Source: Nitrospira sp.
GTDB lineage: Bacteria > Nitrospirota > Nitrospiria > Nitrospirales > Nitrospiraceae
Reading direction: 5' to 3'
Length of the DNA stretch: 7,654 nucleotides
Assembly: GCA_015904075.1 (NCBI GenBank)
Contig: JABMDH010000017.1
Coordinates: forward strand, 73,400-81,053
Each line of letters begins with the position of its first letter. Within the stretch, counting starts at the first letter, position 1. Shown piece after piece: positions 6,014-7,654 of this stretch. The notes below the pieces were generated by a model. It had not been told where the DNA came from, did no database searches, and saw nothing but the letters and a program-made list of their open reading frames with translations. The position numbers and the translations under genes were made by a program.

Positions 6014-6880
6014 ATGACCTCGCAGAGAAAAGAATCGGTCGTGCTCCTGATCCACTGCAAAGATCGAAAGGGCATCGTCGCTCGCGTCGCAGGATTCATC
6101 CATGATTTCGGGGGCAACATACTCGACTCCGACCATCACACAGACGAAGAGACGAACGATTTTCTCATGCGGATGGAGTGCTCGACGGAGGGATTGCAAA
6201 TTGCGCCCGATCAGATTTCCGAGGCATTTGCTCCCATCGCCAAAGTATTCGAAATGCGCTACGAAGTCCATCAGACCAGCCGGCACACCCGTGTCGGAAT
6301 GATGGTCTCGAAGCAGGATCACTGTCTGGCGGATTTACTCCAACGCCAACGCCGTGACGAGCTGCACATGGACATTCCCATCATCATTTCCAACCATGAC
6401 ACCTGCGCCAGCTGGGCTGAACTGTTCAAGATCCCCTTCGCGGTCTGTCCTGTCACGAAAGAGACAAAACCGGAGCAAGAACGGCGCGTGGTCTCACTCT
6501 TGCGGGAGCAGGGTGTCGAACTCGTCGTGATGGCCCGGTACATGCAAATTCTCAGCGCCGAGTTTCTCGCCCGGGTCGGCTGTCCCGTGATCAACATTCA
6601 CCATTCCTTCCTGCCCGCCTTCATCGGTGCAAATCCCTATCGGCAGGCGTATGAGCGAGGAGTCAAAATTATCGGGGCGACGGCACACTATGCCACGCAA
6701 GACCTTGACGAAGGACCGATCATCGAACAAGACGTGATCCGCGTAGGCCATCGGGATACTGTCGACGATCTCGTTCGAAAAGGACGGGATCTGGAGGAAA
6801 TCGTACTGGCTCGAGCCGTCCGTCGCCACATCGAACGGCGGGTCTTGGTCTACGGAAGAAAGACGGTGGTGTTCGACTGA
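6014..6880 (+). CDS. purU: Formyltetrahydrofolate deformylase PurU, copy 2
   Basis: This is a 288-residue PurU with the same ACT plus formyl-hydrolase architecture as the gene at 276-1142 and the same catalytic Asn194, His196 and Asp232. It differs at 14 residues: Q14H, S26A, R91H, H112Q, R118H, I119M, L123I, N133S, H158R, R167G, I168V, D169E, Q187R and K282R (copy 1 to copy 2). Most are conservative or away from the visible active-site motifs, and DNA differences are mainly synonymous, so both versions look functional and under purifying selection. GAGGAG at 5999-6004 lies 9 nt before the ATG. It sits 67 bp downstream of the complete rimO and 17 bp from the convergent kinase stop. Two PurU genes this similar are unusual in one genome, so one may represent another strain. 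Confidence 0.95.
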   Translation: MTSQRKESVVLLIHCKDRKGIVARVAGFIHDFGGNILDSDHHTDEETNDFLMRMECSTEGLQIAPDQISEAFAPIAKVFEMRYEVHQTSRHTRVGMMVSKQDHCLADLLQRQRRDELHMDIPIIISNHDTCASWAELFKIPFAVCPVTKETKPEQERRVVSLLREQGVELVVMARYMQILSAEFLARVGCPVINIHHSFLPAFIGANPYRQAYERGVKIIGATAHYATQDLDEGPIIEQDVIRVGHRDTVDDLVRKGRDLEEIVLARAVRRHIERRVLVYGRKTVVFD

Positions 6881-6897
6881 GTCTGCCAGCACGCCAC

Positions 6898-7654
6898 TTA
6901 CACCGCCTGAGGTGCGAGCGGCAACGTGACCGTAAACGTAGAGCCCTGACCCACACTGCTTTTCACGCTGATCCGGCCCTTGTGGAACTCCACAATCCAT
7001 GCACAGATGGCAAGACCCAGGCCGGTGCCTTTCTTAGTATGGGCGCGCGCGCCGTCAGTGCGGAAAAAGCGGTTGAATATTTTCGTGTGATCGTCCGATC
7101 CGATGCCGATACCCTGATCGGTCACGGACAGAATGGTCTCTTGCCCGACTGTCACCAGGCCGATCTCAACCTTCCCACCAGGATGAGAATACTTGATGGC
7201 ATTTTCGACCAAATTAAGCAGCAGTTCCCGAAGCCGTAATTCGTCTCCCAGCACCAATGCCGGCACGACCATTCCGAGCACGACCTCGATATTCCGATCC
7301 TGCCCGAGCACGGTGGCCTGGCGATGGATATCCTCGACAAGCGTCTCCAGCAAGACCGGCTTCGACTCCATCTTCACCTCGCCCATGTCGGCGCGCGACA
7401 AGAACAACAGCTCCTCGACGATGCGGGTCATCCGGTCGATTTCTTCCAGATTGCTCTCGAGCACGGACTGATAATCTTCAAGCGCACGAGGCCGCCGCAA
7501 CACCAATTCCGTTTCACCTTTCATCACGGTCAGCGGTGTTCGCAGTTCGTGCGAGGCATCGCTGGTGAATTGGCGGATCTGCCGAAACGAGGTATCCAGC
7601 CGGCCGATCATATTGTTGAATGTCCCGGCCAGCCGACCGATTTCATCCGGCGCA
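6898..7654 (-). CDS. Sensor histidine kinase, C-terminal part, uninterrupted to window end
   Basis: This is the second copy of the kinase catalytic region, open from the window edge to TAA at 6898-6900. The first residues readable from the edge are APDEIGRLAGTFNNMIGRLD (end of HAMP), continuing in frame into QFTSDASHELRTPLT. That confirms how the gene reads without the 98-bp duplication. The H-box His, N-box NLVENAIKYS, DQGIGIG and GTGLGLAI are intact. It differs from the left copy at 13 of 237 residues, chiefly in surface-type positions (for example PLL to TVL near residue 100, GPED to GSDD near 172). The sensor and transmembrane part lies beyond the window. If base 7654 is joined to base 2015, the full 467-residue kinase is restored. 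Confidence 0.9.
   Translation of the reverse strand, partial: APDEIGRLAGTFNNMIGRLDTSFRQIRQFTSDASHELRTPLTVMKGETELVLRRPRALEDYQSVLESNLEEIDRMTRIVEELLFLSRADMGEVKMESKPVLLETLVEDIHRQATVLGQDRNIEVVLGMVVPALVLGDELRLRELLLNLVENAIKYSHPGGKVEIGLVTVGQETILSVTDQGIGIGSDDHTKIFNRFFRTDGARAHTKKGTGLGLAICAWIVEFHKGRISVKSSVGQGSTFTVTLPLAPQAV
7557..7654. repeat. Third copy of the 98-bp unit, at the exact window end
   Basis: It is identical over all 98 bases to 1819-1916 and 1917-2014. The preceding base (G at 7556) also matches 1818, while 7555 differs from 1817, so the two diverged copies share exactly 99 bases here. Its coincidence with the sequence end suggests a graph-overlap boundary in the assembly. Confidence 0.97.

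Larger units (their letters stand above)
5738..7654. repeat. Right copy of the ~1.9-kb diverged direct repeat
   Basis: This is the counterpart of 1-1916: the end of rimO, all of purU and the C-terminal part of the kinase. Unlike the left copy it contains only one 98-bp unit, and the window stops exactly at that unit's last base. The kinase frame is therefore open to the edge. Confidence 0.95.

Noticed and set aside
1..7654. The whole window as a mobile element or plasmid
   Set aside because: There are no transposase, integrase, replication or mobilisation genes, no terminal inverted repeats and no origin. The gene content is housekeeping.

Overview
The window looks like ordinary chromosomal DNA from a GC-rich, Gram-negative-type bacterium. 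I judge this from the two-membrane style sensor kinase, standard Shine-Dalgarno sites and housekeeping genes with consistently GC-rich third positions. Protein style and gene content remind me of Nitrospira/Nitrospirota, but that is an impression and has not been tested.

Layout, left to right. Positions 1-209 hold the 3' end of a rimO gene (+). Next is purU (+, 276-1142), which converges on a histidine kinase gene on the minus strand (1160-2661). That kinase is split by a frameshift. Its response regulator (-, 2661-3332) lies directly upstream and is coupled to it by a TGATG overlap; it has its own predicted promoter. A region of about 290 bp with three inverted repeats follows. Then comes a membrane-anchored, NTF2/SnoaL-like hypothetical gene (-, 3620-4291). 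A divergent intergenic region (4292-4527) carries a promoter for each side and a short direct-repeat pair that resembles an insertion-sequence end. A complete rimO (+, 4528-5946), a second complete purU (+, 6014-6880) and the 3' part of a second, unbroken histidine kinase copy (-, 6898-7654) complete the window.

The dominant structural fact is that the first 1.9 kb (rimO end, purU, kinase C-terminus) is repeated in the same order and orientation as the last 1.9 kb, at about 5.74 kb spacing. The copies are clearly diverged: PurU differs at 14 of 288 residues and the kinase C-terminus at 13 of 237. The frameshift in the first kinase copy is caused by an exact 98-bp tandem duplication (1819-1916 and 1917-2014). 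The same 98 bp form the last 98 bases of the window. Removing one 98-bp copy restores an uninterrupted 467-residue kinase. The simplest explanation is a de Bruijn assembly join of two strain variants at a shared k-mer-sized anchor, with one overlap left untrimmed. A real tandem duplication with a secondary 98-bp duplication is the alternative.

Functionally, the genes are a translation-quality gene (RimO, methylthiolation of ribosomal protein S12), a one-carbon/purine gene (PurU), a CusRS-type two-component system of unknown signal, and a membrane-anchored protein of unknown function. I do not see a convincing novel multi-gene system. The items most worth a second look are the duplication and its junction, the predicted leaderless rimO transcript, and the possible IS remnant upstream of rimO.
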